A stretch of DNA of 64,000 nucleotides, from contig NZ_CP009831.1 in NCBI RefSeq assembly GCF_000959525.1, forward strand, positions 1,984,001 to 2,048,000, given 5' to 3'. Source of the DNA: Burkholderia multivorans ATCC BAA-247. Lineage in GTDB: Bacteria; Pseudomonadota; Gammaproteobacteria; Burkholderiales; Burkholderiaceae. The notes under the pieces are model-generated. The model did no database searches and had not been told where the DNA came from. It was given only the letters and a program-made list of their open reading frames with translations. Shown here in pieces: positions 19,295-28,869 of the stretch (positions are counted from its first letter, which is position 1; every line of letters begins with the position of its first letter). A program made the position numbers and the translations under genes.

Positions 19295-19810
19295 CTACCT
19301 CGGCGAAACCACAATCGCCGCCCGTCGATTCTGCGCCCTGCCCACCGGCATCCGGTTATCGCCCACCGGATCGTGCTTCCCTCTCCCCACGATCGCGATG
19401 CGTCGCGCATCGAGCCCGACGTCGACCAGTTCGATCGCGACCACCTCCGCACGCCGACGCGACAGCTCCATATCGTACGCATCGGTGCCCTCATCATCCG
19501 TATATCCGTACACCCGCACGCCATCGATCCCCGCCGAGTGCAGCGTGCGCCCGATCCGCTCGACGATCCGCCGCACGTCGGGCTTCAGGTTGTAGCGATC
19601 GAAATCGAACAGAATCGGGCCGGCCGCGCCAAATTCGAAGCCCTGCTCGGTCTCCTTGAAGCCGGCCGACTTGAGCGTCGTCACCTGCGTCTCGGTCAGA
19701 CCGCGATGCGGCGGCGCCGTATGACAGCCCGAGCTCAGCAGCACCCCCAGCAGCGTCGCGCCGACGACCCACATGCGCCCCCGGCGCACCGGCAACGAGT
19801 GTCCCATCAT
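19295..19810 (-). CDS. yfiB: OmpA/Pal-like outer-membrane lipoprotein YfiB
   Basis: 171 residues. In Pseudomonas YfiB sits in the outer membrane and sequesters periplasmic YfiR, releasing the cyclase YfiN. Seen here: signal peptide with lipobox LLSSGC (Cys about 29) and an OmpA peptidoglycan-binding domain from about residue 70 (ILFDFDRYNLKPDVRRIVER; VYGYTDDEGTDAYDMELSRR; GRAQNRRAAIVV). AGGGGG precedes two adjacent ATGs (19810 and 19807); either may be used. It follows yfiN by 41 bases. Confidence 0.85.
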   Translation of the reverse strand: MMGHSLPVRRGRMWVVGATLLGVLLSSGCHTAPPHRGLTETQVTTLKSAGFKETEQGFEFGAAGPILFDFDRYNLKPDVRRIVERIGRTLHSAGIDGVRVYGYTDDEGTDAYDMELSRRRAEVVAIELVDVGLDARRIAIVGRGKHDPVGDNRMPVGRAQNRRAAIVVSPR

Positions 19811-19851
19811 CGCCCCCTTTCCACACGAATATGCGCGCGACGCCATCGGCG

Positions 19852-21120
19852 TCACGCCGGTCCCGCCGCCCCGCCCGCCGACTGCCACGATCCCGGTCGC
19901 GTGCGCTTCGCGCGATACATCGCGGCGTCCGCCGCGCGCAGCAAACCGGTCGCATCCGACGCATGATCGGGATACAGCGCGATCCCGACGCTCATCATCG
20001 TCGCGACCATGCGCCCGTCGGACAGCTCGATCGACGGCACCATGCCGGACAGGATCGCATCCGCGATCCGGCCGACGCTGCCCGCCTCGCGCACGGCCTC
20101 GAGCATCACCGCGAATTCGTCGCCGCCGAGCCGCGCGATCAGATCGGCGTCACGCAACTGTGCGCGCAGCCGCGCCGCGATCCCGATCAGCACCGCATCG
20201 CCGGCCTCATGACCGAAGCAGTCGTTGATCTCCTTGAAGCCGTCGCAGTCGAGATAGAGAATCGCGACGCGCTGCCCGGTCGCGCCGGCCTCGCCGAGCG
20301 CACGCGCGAGCCGCGACTCGAACTGCACGCGATTCGGCAGCCCGGTGAGCGCATCGTGCATCGCCTTGTGTGCAAGCGACGCGTTCTCGTGACGCAGCGT
20401 GTCCTGCCACTGTTCAAATTCGTCGAGCAACGCATTGAAGTCCGCGCCCAGCTGATTGAGTTCGTCGATCGCGACCGGCTCGACGCGTCGCCCGAACGCA
20501 CGCTCGCGTCGCACGGCATGCGCGACGTCGGCCAGCGCGCGCAGCGGCGCGACGATGTTACGCATCAGCCGCTTCGAACTGACGTAAGCGCCGAGCACGC
20601 TGACGATCAGGCAGCCCAGAATGCCGCCGACGCCACCGAGCAGGAAACCGAAGAACTGTTGTCCGCGCCCGCGCACGACGACATGTCCGACGACGATGCC
20701 GTCGTGCAGCACCGCTACGCTCGCGGGCCCCGGCAGCGCGAAGTCCGCAACCGCGCGTTCGACGCGCGCGATCCGGCTGGGCGCACGCAACTGCCACGTT
20801 GCGAACGGCCGCCCGTCCGCATCGGTGACGATCACCTGCGCGACGTCCTCGTCCGCAGCAATCAGCGCGATCGCCTCTGCCGCCGCAACGCGGTCGCGAA
20901 ACACGAGCGCCGCCTCGACCGTATACGCCAGCGAGCGCGCGAGCAGGTTCAGGTTGTTGCCGGCATACGCGCGCAATGCGATCACGGCGACGACGATCAG
21001 CGACACGGCGGCCATCGCGACGGCGACGAACGCGAGCCGCAGATGCGCGCGTCGCAACACGCTTTGCAGCGTCGGGCGCGGCACGCGCGAAGACGAAACG
21101 GGCGGCGCGGATCGGGTCAT
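19852..21120 (-). CDS. yfiN: Membrane diguanylate cyclase YfiN (TpbB)
   Basis: 422 residues. Makes c-di-GMP from GTP. Two membrane segments (about 28-52 and 160-185) bracket a periplasmic CHASE8-type sensor domain. A HAMP linker follows (MRNIVAPLRALADVAHAV), then a GGDEF domain with intact GGDEF at about 332-336 and an RDAD (RxxD) inhibitory site nine residues before it, so an active, product-inhibited cyclase is expected. No EAL domain. The ATG overlaps the yfiR stop as ATGA; the open frame continuing upstream to 21960 is a shadow. Operon order yfiR-yfiN-yfiB matches the known YfiBNR system. Confidence 0.9.
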   Translation of the reverse strand: MTRSAPPVSSSRVPRPTLQSVLRRAHLRLAFVAVAMAAVSLIVVAVIALRAYAGNNLNLLARSLAYTVEAALVFRDRVAAAEAIALIAADEDVAQVIVTDADGRPFATWQLRAPSRIARVERAVADFALPGPASVAVLHDGIVVGHVVVRGRGQQFFGFLLGGVGGILGCLIVSVLGAYVSSKRLMRNIVAPLRALADVAHAVRRERAFGRRVEPVAIDELNQLGADFNALLDEFEQWQDTLRHENASLAHKAMHDALTGLPNRVQFESRLARALGEAGATGQRVAILYLDCDGFKEINDCFGHEAGDAVLIGIAARLRAQLRDADLIARLGGDEFAVMLEAVREAGSVGRIADAILSGMVPSIELSDGRMVATMMSVGIALYPDHASDATGLLRAADAAMYRAKRTRPGSWQSAGGAAGPA

Positions 21121-21827
21121 GGCATCACCGGCCGCCGCGCGAGATTGAGCACGTTCGGATGCACGCGCACGCCGCTGCGCGCCACCGCATCGAGATTGAT
21201 GTCGAACGTGACGGGCTCGCCGTCGACGTTCAGACAGAACATGCCGCCCGCGATGCACGACGGATCGTGTTCCGCGATCGTCAGCACCGGATGCCCGGCG
21301 ACGGCGCGCCTGACCTGCGCGCGCTCGTCGTCGCTCAGCATGCCGAGATAGACGACGTCGCACGCGCTGCCGAGCGCGCGTTCGTCGAAGCGGATGCGCT
21401 GCACGTCGAGCGGTGTCGTGCCGGCCTGCAGCGTGTCGATCAGTCCGCCCGCATAGTCGGGCCGGCCCACGATGCAGAGACGCAGCCGGGCCGGCTGCGT
21501 CGGCCAGCGCGTGAAGCTGACGATGCCGAGCACGACGCGCCGCACGGCGGCATCGTGCGGCGGCAGGGCCGCCTCGGCCTCGGCGGCGCTCGCGGGCGGC
21601 GCGGCGGCGATGCGCGCCGCTTCGTCGGGCGCGCCCGCGTATGCGGCAAATCCGGCGAGCGCGGCCGGCACGGCGCCGAGCGCGCACGCGACAGCGAGCA
21701 GCACATGGCGCAACGACGCGGCCCGGCCGCAGCGGCCGAACGTCGTCCGCGCGGCCGTCGCTGCCGCGCCCGCCGGCGCCGGTGCAGTCGGGCGATCTGC
21801 AGCCGGCGCGCACACTGTCGCAACCAT
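21117..21827 (-). CDS. yfiR: Periplasmic repressor YfiR (DUF4154)
   Basis: 236 residues from MVATVCAPAADRP; an upstream ATG at 21896 is possible. YfiR binds and inhibits YfiN in the periplasm. A hydrophobic segment (LRHVLLAVACALGAVPAALA) lies about 43 residues in, suggesting either a long leader or a membrane anchor. The YfiR core follows: GIVSFTRWPTQPARLRLCIV, CDVVYLGM and HPVLTIAEHDPSCIAGGMFC, then the Asn/Asp-rich end VTFDINLDAVARSGVRVHP. Its Cys residues fit redox-sensitive YfiR proteins. Confidence 0.85.
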   Translation of the reverse strand: MVATVCAPAADRPTAPAPAGAAATAARTTFGRCGRAASLRHVLLAVACALGAVPAALAGFAAYAGAPDEAARIAAAPPASAAEAEAALPPHDAAVRRVVLGIVSFTRWPTQPARLRLCIVGRPDYAGGLIDTLQAGTTPLDVQRIRFDERALGSACDVVYLGMLSDDERAQVRRAVAGHPVLTIAEHDPSCIAGGMFCLNVDGEPVTFDINLDAVARSGVRVHPNVLNLARRPVMP

Positions 21828-22121
21828 GATCGAAACATCCGCTGGCGTCCTTCCCGGCGCAGCCGCCTGCACGTCGCCATGCGCGTGCAGCGGCACCGTA
21901 TCGCGCGCACGGTTGCTTCCATCTTAGGTAGAAACGCGTGCGGCCAGCAGTGGGAAACACCCGCGAAAAATCGAAAGTGTGCGACAGCCGTCACGTGCAA
22001 GACGATGCACGCGCAATTGTTCAGCGGATTGAACGCAGGCGTGCATCAAACTTCATACGTTCATCGGCGTCGCCCGCATGCGCGATGCGCGACGCTCGAC
22101 GCACGGCGATCGTTTCGCGCG

Positions 22122-24371
22122 CTACGAAACCGCCGACAAATCGAACGGTGTCTCGCGCAACCGTTTGCCGGCCAATCGGAACACCGCGTTCGCGATCGCG
22201 GGCGTAACGGCAGGACTCGACAGTTCGCCGACACCGCCCGGCTTCGCGCGGTCGCCCTGCACGATGTGAATGTCGGTGTCCGGCATGTCGTTCATGCGCA
22301 TCACGCGATACGTGTCGAAGTTCGACTGCTGCACGCGGCCGTTGCGGATGTCGATCCGGTCGGACGTCGCGTGGCCGAGCCCCCACATCAGCCCGCCGTA
22401 CAGCTGTTCCTCGACGCCGGCCGGCGACACCGCGATCCCGCAGTCGGCGACGCACGTGAGCTTGGCGACGCGCACCGCGCCGTCCGCATCGCGCGCGACA
22501 CGCGCCACCACCGCGACGTAGCTGTCGTAGGCCTGATTCGTCGCGACGCCGAGCGCGACGCCGTCCGGCAGCGGCTGCCCCCAGCCGGCGCGCGCCGCGG
22601 CCTCGCGCAGCACGGCCGCGTGCCGCGGGCGGCCTTGCATGTGCGCGAGCCGGAATTCGACCGGGTCGCGCGCGGCCGCGTGCGCGGCCTCGTCCATCAG
22701 CGACTCGACCGCGAATACGTTCGGGATATAGCTGACCGCGCGATACCAGCCGGTCGGCACGCCGGTCTCCAGACGAATCCAGCCGATGTCGCGATGCGGC
22801 GCCGCATACGCGAACTCCCATTTGGTGAGCGCTTCGGTCGTGCTGAAGTCCATCCGGTCCGCGCGCTCGAGATAGCCGGGCTCCCATTGCTGCGGCGATG
22901 CGGGCATTACGGCGCGCAGCCACAGCGACGCGAGGTTGCCGCGCGCGTCGAGCACCGCGCGTGCACGATGGCAGCTTGCCGCGTGATAGAACAGCGCGCG
23001 CATCTCGTCCTCACGGCTGTTCATCAGCTTCACCGGCTTGCCGGTCTTCACCGCGAGCCAGGTCGCCTCGAACAGCCAGTACTTCGATTCGCGCGCACCG
23101 AAGCTGCCGCCCGATACGCGTTCATGCAGCGTCACGCGGTGCGCGGGAATGCCGCCGATCACCTGAGCGGCTTCCATAGCAGTGGACGGCACCTGCAGCC
23201 CACCCCAGTATTCCATTCCGCCGTCGCGCGCCCATACGGTCACGTTGATCGGCTCGAGCGGATTCGCCGCCTTGTACGGCATCGCATAGGTCGCGTCGAC
23301 GGTGCGCGCGCCCGCGAGCGATGCATTGGCGGGATCGCCGTCGCGGATCGTCGGCACGACGCGCGCGGCCGGATCGTCGACCCACGCGGCCTGCCGCGCG
23401 GCCAGCGTGCTGCTGTCGAACGTCTCGAACAGGCTGTCCTCCCATTCGATCTTCAGCGCGGCCTGCGCGCGATGCGCGGACCAGTAGTCGTCGGCCAGCA
23501 CCGCGACGCCGGCCTGGTTGCCGCCGAGCACGTCGGGGCGCGGCGGAATCTGCAGCACGTCGCGCACGCCGGGCATCGCGAGCGCTGCCTTCGCGTCGAC
23601 GCTGCGCACGCGCGCGTCGATCACCGGCGCGCGCGTGACGACGGCGACCAGCATCCCCGGCAGCGATACGTCGATGCTGTACGGAAACGATCCGTCGGCC
23701 TTTTGCGCGGCGCCGCGCTTGCGACGCAGCTTGCCGATATAGCGGAATTGCGCCGGGTCCTTCAGCGCGACACGCTGCGGCGCCGGCAACCGTGCGGCAG
23801 CCGATGCAAGCGATCCGTACGTCGCGCGGTGTCCGCTCGCCGCATGCTGCACGGCGCCGTCGGCGGTCGTGCATGTCGACGCCAGCACGTTCCATTGCCG
23901 CGCAGCCGCTTCGACGAGCATCGCGCGCGCAGTCGCACCCGCCTCGCGCAGCCGGTCGTACTCCATCGCGACGCTCGTGCTGCCGCCGGTCGAGAACACC
24001 TTCCACAACGGATGGATGTAGTCGGCAAAGAACGGATCCTCGGGCGTGATCACCTCGACCCTGAACGGATCGACGTCCAATTCCTCCGCGACGAGTGCCG
24101 CGAGTGCGGTGCGCGTGCCGGTACCCGAATCGTGCTTGTGCACGACGAGCTTGATCGTGTCGTCAGGGAGCACGCGCACCCATGCGTTCGGCTCGAATTC
24201 GCCGGCGGCCGGATGCGGGTCGCCGCTCGCGCGTGGGGCGGCCGCCGTAGCATCGGCCAGCCGAAAACCGACGGCGACGCCGGCCGTGAGCAGCGCGGCG
24301 CTCCGCTTCAGAAAGCGGCGCCGCGGGGTGTCGTCGATGGGCGGCATCGGTGCGGTTCGATCGTGTCGCAT
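22122..24371 (-). CDS. Molybdopterin-binding subunit of a periplasmic xanthine-oxidase-family hydroxylase/aldehyde dehydrogenase
   Basis: 749 residues. Tat signal RRRFLKRSAALLTAG near the N-terminus implies export of the folded Mo enzyme. It resembles the IorB-type large subunit (isoquinoline 1-oxidoreductase beta): GSTSVAMEYDRLREAG, HERVSGGSFGARESKYW (MoCo region) and a C-terminal GGVGELSSPAVTPAIANAVF with the catalytic Glu region. The ATG is set by AAGGAGG 7 bases upstream, one base after the small-subunit stop. The substrate is an aldehyde or N-heterocycle; it cannot be named from sequence. Confidence 0.85.
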   Translation of the reverse strand: MRHDRTAPMPPIDDTPRRRFLKRSAALLTAGVAVGFRLADATAAAPRASGDPHPAAGEFEPNAWVRVLPDDTIKLVVHKHDSGTGTRTALAALVAEELDVDPFRVEVITPEDPFFADYIHPLWKVFSTGGSTSVAMEYDRLREAGATARAMLVEAAARQWNVLASTCTTADGAVQHAASGHRATYGSLASAAARLPAPQRVALKDPAQFRYIGKLRRKRGAAQKADGSFPYSIDVSLPGMLVAVVTRAPVIDARVRSVDAKAALAMPGVRDVLQIPPRPDVLGGNQAGVAVLADDYWSAHRAQAALKIEWEDSLFETFDSSTLAARQAAWVDDPAARVVPTIRDGDPANASLAGARTVDATYAMPYKAANPLEPINVTVWARDGGMEYWGGLQVPSTAMEAAQVIGGIPAHRVTLHERVSGGSFGARESKYWLFEATWLAVKTGKPVKLMNSREDEMRALFYHAASCHRARAVLDARGNLASLWLRAVMPASPQQWEPGYLERADRMDFSTTEALTKWEFAYAAPHRDIGWIRLETGVPTGWYRAVSYIPNVFAVESLMDEAAHAAARDPVEFRLAHMQGRPRHAAVLREAAARAGWGQPLPDGVALGVATNQAYDSYVAVVARVARDADGAVRVAKLTCVADCGIAVSPAGVEEQLYGGLMWGLGHATSDRIDIRNGRVQQSNFDTYRVMRMNDMPDTDIHIVQGDRAKPGGVGELSSPAVTPAIANAVFRLAGKRLRETPFDLSAVS

Positions 24372-24372
24372 C

Positions 24373-24867
24373 TCATGCCTCCTTGGCGTCGCCGGCCACC
24401 GCGTCGAGCGCGGGATCGCCCGACGCCGCGCGCTTGATCGCGCGATGAATGCGCGCATACGTGCCGCACCGGCACACATTGCCCGACATCGCGGACACGA
24501 TCGCCGCGTCGTCGACGGGCCGGCCGCCATTCAGCAGCGCGGCCGCCTGCATCAGCTGGCCCGGCTGGCAATAGCCGCATTGCGGCACGTCTTCGGCGAC
24601 CCATGCGAGCTGCAACGGATGCCGTCCGTCCGGCGACAATCCCTCGATCGTCGTCACTTTGCGGCCCTGCACCGCGACGGCCGGCATCACGCACGACCGC
24701 ACGGCCTGCCCGTCGACATGCACCGTGCATGCGCCGCACAAGCCCTTGCCGCAGCCGAACTTCGTACCGGTGAGCTTGAGCCGGTCACGCAGCACCCAGA
24801 GCAACGGCATATCGTCCGGTACCTGGTCGAGCGAATGGCGTGTATCGTTCACGACGATGTCGATCAT
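24373..24867 (-). CDS. (2Fe-2S)-binding subunit of the molybdenum hydroxylase
   Basis: 164 residues. Carries two [2Fe-2S] clusters that pass electrons from the Mo subunit: plant-type site [14 protein letters not shown] near residues 39-52 and the helical site QCGYCQPGQ plus NVCRCGTY in the C-terminal half. IorA/CoxS family size. No FAD subunit is adjacent, as in the IorAB group, which passes electrons to cytochrome c. Two-gene operon with the large subunit, divergent from a LysR gene 123 bases away. Confidence 0.9.
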   Translation of the reverse strand: MIDIVVNDTRHSLDQVPDDMPLLWVLRDRLKLTGTKFGCGKGLCGACTVHVDGQAVRSCVMPAVAVQGRKVTTIEGLSPDGRHPLQLAWVAEDVPQCGYCQPGQLMQAAALLNGGRPVDDAAIVSAMSGNVCRCGTYARIHRAIKRAASGDPALDAVAGDAKEA

Positions 24868-24990
24868 GCGCGGTCTCCTGAGTCGGGTCGTGGGGCCGCG
24901 CATCGCCGTGCGCGGTATCGCATTATCGAAACGCGGCACGCGGGCGCGCCAGCGATCATTTCGTCGATTCCCTGTCAGTCGGACTAACAG

Positions 24991-25884
24991 ATGCTCAAGC
25001 GATACCCTTCGATCCAGTCGATGCAGGCATTTCTGCAGGCCGCGCGGGTCGGCAGCTTCTCCAGCGCCGCACGGCAGCTCGCGCTGACGCACAGCGCGAT
25101 CAGTCAGCAGATCCGCTCGCTCGAGGAATTCATCGGCCAGCCGCTGTTCGTGCGCACGGGCGGCCGCGTGAGCCTCACCGATGCGGGCACGCTGCTCGCC
25201 CACCAGTTGTCGGACGGCCTCGAGCAGATCGATCGCGCGTTATCGTCCGTGAAGGGCCGCGCGAGCGCGCCGTCGCTGCGGCTCGACGTCGATCCCGAAC
25301 TGATGCAGGGCTGGCTGCCGGCGCGCATGCCGGCACTGATGCGCGCGCTCGGCGGCACGACGCTGACGGTGCTGTCGGCGCCGCGCCACGATCGCGATGC
25401 GTTCGATCGCGTCGATGTCGCACTGCGCTACGGCTACGGCGAATGGGAAGGCGTCGACAGCGCGCTGGTCTGCCCGGACCGGCTGACCGCGATGGCCTCG
25501 CCGGCGCTGCTCGAACGCTACGGGTTGCGCGCGCCGCTCGCGCCGGCCAGCGTGCTGACGCTGCCGCTGCTCGGCTATACGAAACGCTCGTGGATTCCGT
25601 GGCTCGAAGCAGCCGGGCTCGCGCCGGTCGAACCCGACACGATCGCCGTGTTCGACAACGCGGCCGGGCTCGTCGCCGCGCTCGCCTCAGGGCTCGGCGC
25701 AGGCCTCGCACGCGGGCTGCTCGCCGCCGACGCTCGCCGCGACGGCCGCCTCGTCGAGCTGTGCACGATCGCGATTCCGACGCACTACAACCTCCATGCG
25801 ATCTGGCCGCGCGAGCGGCACGCGCGCGTGAAGCCGCTGCTCGACGCGATCGGCGCGCTGGTCGCGCAAACGCTCGCGCGTTGA
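24991..25884 (+). CDS. LysR-family regulator (GcvA-like), likely controls the divergent Mo hydroxylase
   Basis: 297 residues. N-terminal winged [58 protein letters not shown]. The C-terminal effector domain is of the GcvA type ([20 protein letters not shown]). It is transcribed away from the hydroxylase genes, the usual LysR arrangement, which is the basis for the proposed target. Ends convergently one base from the next LysR gene. Confidence 0.88.
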   Translation: MLKRYPSIQSMQAFLQAARVGSFSSAARQLALTHSAISQQIRSLEEFIGQPLFVRTGGRVSLTDAGTLLAHQLSDGLEQIDRALSSVKGRASAPSLRLDVDPELMQGWLPARMPALMRALGGTTLTVLSAPRHDRDAFDRVDVALRYGYGEWEGVDSALVCPDRLTAMASPALLERYGLRAPLAPASVLTLPLLGYTKRSWIPWLEAAGLAPVEPDTIAVFDNAAGLVAALASGLGAGLARGLLAADARRDGRLVELCTIAIPTHYNLHAIWPRERHARVKPLLDAIGALVAQTLAR

Positions 25885-25885
25885 G

Positions 25886-26776
25886 TCACGCGCGGTATTC
25901 GGCCGCGACTTCGCGCACCGTATCGAGAAACGCGCCGAGCACGGCGGACGTGTCGTCCGCGCGGTAGCGCGCCTGCAGCGACACTTCGAGCTCGGGCGCG
26001 AGCAGCGGCACGAACGACACGCCGCCCGTCGAGATCTGTCGCGCCGACGCGGGCAGCAATGCGACGCCCAGCCCCTCGCGCACGAGCGACAGCAGCGTGT
26101 GCACCTCGACGACCTCATGCTCGATCCGCGGCGTGAAGCGCGCGTCCACACAACACTGTTGCAGGAAGCGCGCGAGCTGCGAATGGCGCAGCCCGAACGA
26201 CACGAAGCGCTCGTTCGCAAGCTCGCCGAGCGCGATCGCTTCGCGCGACGCGAGTCGATGATCGAGCGGCAGCGCGGCCACCGCCGTTTCGCGCACGACG
26301 ACCTCGCTGCGGATCGCCGGATCGTCCTGGAACAGCCGGAAGAAACAGACGTCGAGCCGCTTCTCCTTGAGCGCATCGATCTGCGCGGCCGGCGTCATCT
26401 CGTGCAGCGACCACTGCACGTGCGGATGCCGCTCGGCGAACACGCGCAGCGCGCGCGGAATCGGCGCGACCATCGCGGAGCTGATGATGCCGACCGCGAC
26501 GCGGCCTTTTTCGCCGCGCCCTGCGCAGCGCGTCAGGTCGATCGCGCGATCGAACTGCGCGACGATCAGCGGCACCTGCTCCTTCAGTGTTTTCCCTGCC
26601 TCGGTCAGCTCGACGCGATGCTGCGAGCGCACGAACAACGCGGTGCCGAGCTGTTCCTCGAGCAGCCGGATCTGCTGGCTCAGCGGCGGCTGCGAGATAT
26701 GGAGCCGCGCGGCCGCGCGCCCGAAATGCAGCTCGTCCGCAAGCACCGCAAAGTAACGCAACACACGCATGTCCAT
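25886..26776 (-). CDS. LysR-family regulator (CatR/BenM-like), divergent from the amidohydrolase-UbiD cluster
   Basis: 296 residues. HTH MRVLRYFAVLADELHFGRAA then ARLHISQPPLSQQIRLLEEQ, characteristic of the BenM/CatM group that senses aromatic ring-cleavage intermediates. Effector domain follows from residue 90. It is divergent from the gene at 27019 with a 242-base gap, so it probably controls that cluster. The inducer is unknown. Confidence 0.88.
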   Translation of the reverse strand: MDMRVLRYFAVLADELHFGRAAARLHISQPPLSQQIRLLEEQLGTALFVRSQHRVELTEAGKTLKEQVPLIVAQFDRAIDLTRCAGRGEKGRVAVGIISSAMVAPIPRALRVFAERHPHVQWSLHEMTPAAQIDALKEKRLDVCFFRLFQDDPAIRSEVVVRETAVAALPLDHRLASREAIALGELANERFVSFGLRHSQLARFLQQCCVDARFTPRIEHEVVEVHTLLSLVREGLGVALLPASARQISTGGVSFVPLLAPELEVSLQARYRADDTSAVLGAFLDTVREVAAEYRA

Positions 26777-27018
26777 ATCGGAAACGTATCAAGAGCGTCA
26801 GTAAAAAATATTGTACAGAGCGCATTTGGCTTGTGACACTCGGTCCCAAGCAGCAGTGCACGTCGCAGTGTGTCACTCGATGCCGGCGAGGGGAAGGCGC
26901 CAAAAAAGGACGCCTTGAAAAGGGCCGCGTGAATCCGACCGGAACGGTCGCTTCATCGACGTGCCTGCCCGCGACCCGGCAACCGGCCCTTCCGGTTCCT
27001 CTCAAGGAGATCGAGTAG
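26777..27018. promoter_or_regulatory. Divergent promoter region, LysR gene / amidohydrolase cluster
   Basis: An AT-rich stretch at 26800-26830 suits a promoter. A spaced inverted pair, GTGACAC at 26833-26839 and GTGTCAC at 26870-26876, could be regulator half-sites. A purine-rich AAGGAG lies 9 bases before the ATG at 27019. No site is proven. Confidence 0.35.
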
Positions 27019-27921
27019 ATGATCATCGACACAAGCTGTTATCCGACGAACCTCGTCGACCTCGCCTGGCGCCACGACGGCGAGCCGTTCACCGGCGAGC
27101 GCCTGATCGACACGATGAACGGCCCGTTCCTCATCAACGGCAAGCCGCGCCGCATCGACAAGGCGTTCATCCAGCCGCCGCAGGGCAACACGATCTACAC
27201 GTACACCGACGGCGAAAAGTCCGGCACCGAATCGATCGACGCGTACATGGCCTACACCGTCGAGATGGTGCGCAAGTATCCGGACCGCTTCATCGGCTGC
27301 TTCGTCTACAACCCGCGGTGCGGCGTCGAGAACGGCGTAAACGCGATCGGCCACTACGTGCGCAAGCTCGGCTTCAAGATGGTCCAGTTCCAGGCGAACA
27401 TGCACGCGTACCGGCCCGACCGCGCGCTCGACTGGCTGCGGCCCGCGCTCAGGAAATGCGCGGAGCTCGGCGTGCTCGTGAAGCTGCATACGGGCGACGG
27501 CCCGTACAGCATCCCGACCGAATGGGTGCCGATGATCAAGGAATTCCCGACCGTCAATTTCATCATGGCGCACTTCGGCGTGCAGACGGGCGGCGTCTAC
27601 TGCTTCGAGCCGTTCCAGCTCGCGATGGATTTGCCGAACGTGTACTGCGAATCCGGCTGGTGCCTGCAGTCGCGCATCGTCGAATTCGCGAAGGTGCTGC
27701 CGACGCACAAGATCCTGTTCGGCTCCGACACGCCGCCGAACGAACCGGGCATGTGGCTGCGCCTGCTCGAAGTGCTGTGCTTCGATCCGCCGCAAGGCAT
27801 GAATCTCGACGAGGACACGCTCGAGGACTACCTCGGCAACAACACCGCGCGGATGATCGGCCTCGAACCGACGCCCGCGCCGCGCACCGTCGACGAAGCG
27901 AAAGCGCTGCTGGCCGCCTGA
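27019..27921 (+). CDS. Amidohydrolase-superfamily protein lacking the HxH metal motif (paralog A)
   Basis: 300 residues, amidohydrolase-2 / ACMSD-like fold. Close paralog of the next gene over its entire length, but the N-terminal metal motif reads DTSCYP where the neighbour has DTHLHP, and a second conserved site reads MVQFQANMH where the neighbour has MVKLHANMH. Later ligands remain: His in KLHTGDGP, His in MAHFGVQ, Asp in FGSDTPPNEP. It may be a non-catalytic partner subunit or use another metal arrangement. First gene of the cluster, 34 bases before its paralog. Confidence 0.82.
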   Translation: MIIDTSCYPTNLVDLAWRHDGEPFTGERLIDTMNGPFLINGKPRRIDKAFIQPPQGNTIYTYTDGEKSGTESIDAYMAYTVEMVRKYPDRFIGCFVYNPRCGVENGVNAIGHYVRKLGFKMVQFQANMHAYRPDRALDWLRPALRKCAELGVLVKLHTGDGPYSIPTEWVPMIKEFPTVNFIMAHFGVQTGGVYCFEPFQLAMDLPNVYCESGWCLQSRIVEFAKVLPTHKILFGSDTPPNEPGMWLRLLEVLCFDPPQGMNLDEDTLEDYLGNNTARMIGLEPTPAPRTVDEAKALLAA

Positions 27922-27955
27922 CGCCGCATTCCCTGTCCCGATTCCGGAGCATTGC

Positions 27956-28861
27956 ATGATCATCGATACGCACCTGCACCCGACCAACCTCGTCGACGAA
28001 GCGTGGCGCCACACCGGCGAGCCGTTTACCGGCGAACGCCTGCTGAAGATGATGGACGGCCCGTACATCATCAACGGCAAGCCGCGCCGCATCGACATGG
28101 GCTTCATCCAGCCGCCGCCCGGCAACACCGGCTATCGCGACGGCAACCGCCGCGGCCGCGAAGGCATTCGCGACTACATGGCCTATATCGCCGAACTGAC
28201 GCAGAAGTACCCGGACCGCTTCATCGGCAACTTTACGTACAACCCGCGCTGGGGCCCGGAGAACGGTGCGGCGGAACTCGAGTTTCACATCAGGGAGTAC
28301 GGCTTCAAGATGGTGAAGCTGCACGCGAACATGCACGGCTATCGGCCCGATCGCGCACTCGACTGGCTGCGGCCCGCGATGAAGGTCTGCGCGAAGTACA
28401 ACACCGTCGTGCTGATTCACACCGGCGACGGCCCGTACACGATCCCGACGCAGTTCTACCCGATCATCCGCGAATTCCCGATGGTGAACTTCATCATCGG
28501 TCACTTCGGGATCCAGACGGGCGGCAACTATTCGTTCGAGGCGTTCTGGATGGCGATGGACACGCCGAACGTCTATTGCGAATCGGGCTGGTGCTACCAG
28601 TCGCGGATCGTCGAATTCGCGCGCCAGCTGCCGCGCCACAAGATCGTGTTCGGCACCGATTCGCCGCCGAACGAACCGGGCATGTGGCTGCGCGAGCTCG
28701 AGATGCTGTGCGGGCCGGCCCCGCAAGGCATGGATCTCGACGAAGACGGGCTCGAGGACTACATGGGCAACAACATCGCGCGGCTCGTCGGCATCGAGCC
28801 GACCAAACCGCCGAAGGACCTCGCCGAAGCCGAGAAGCGCCTGAAGGCGACGTACGTGTAA
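27956..28861 (+). CDS. Amidohydrolase-superfamily hydrolase or decarboxylase (paralog B, intact metal site)
   Basis: 301 residues, amidohydrolase-2 / ACMSD-like fold. The metal motif is complete: HxH in IDTHLHPTN, Lys-x-His in MVKLHANMH, His in LIHTGDGP, His in IGHFGIQ and Asp in FGTDSPPNEP. The superfamily includes C-C hydrolases and non-oxidative decarboxylases (ACMSD, gamma-resorcylate and isoorotate decarboxylases). The exact reaction is unknown. Probably acts with paralog A encoded immediately upstream. Confidence 0.85.
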   Translation: MIIDTHLHPTNLVDEAWRHTGEPFTGERLLKMMDGPYIINGKPRRIDMGFIQPPPGNTGYRDGNRRGREGIRDYMAYIAELTQKYPDRFIGNFTYNPRWGPENGAAELEFHIREYGFKMVKLHANMHGYRPDRALDWLRPAMKVCAKYNTVVLIHTGDGPYTIPTQFYPIIREFPMVNFIIGHFGIQTGGNYSFEAFWMAMDTPNVYCESGWCYQSRIVEFARQLPRHKIVFGTDSPPNEPGMWLRELEMLCGPAPQGMDLDEDGLEDYMGNNIARLVGIEPTKPPKDLAEAEKRLKATYV

Positions 28862-28869
28862 GCGCGCGC

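Noticed and set aside
20976-24437. Plus-strand open frame of 1153 codons opposite yfiN, yfiR and the molybdopterin subunit
   Set aside because: Shadow frame of high-GC antisense genes: Arg/His/Ala-rich, no domains, and the minus-strand genes have clear family motifs.
26774-26790. T-N11-A LysR box overlapping the LysR start codon
   Set aside because: Weak dyad and it lies across the start codon, an unlikely activator site.
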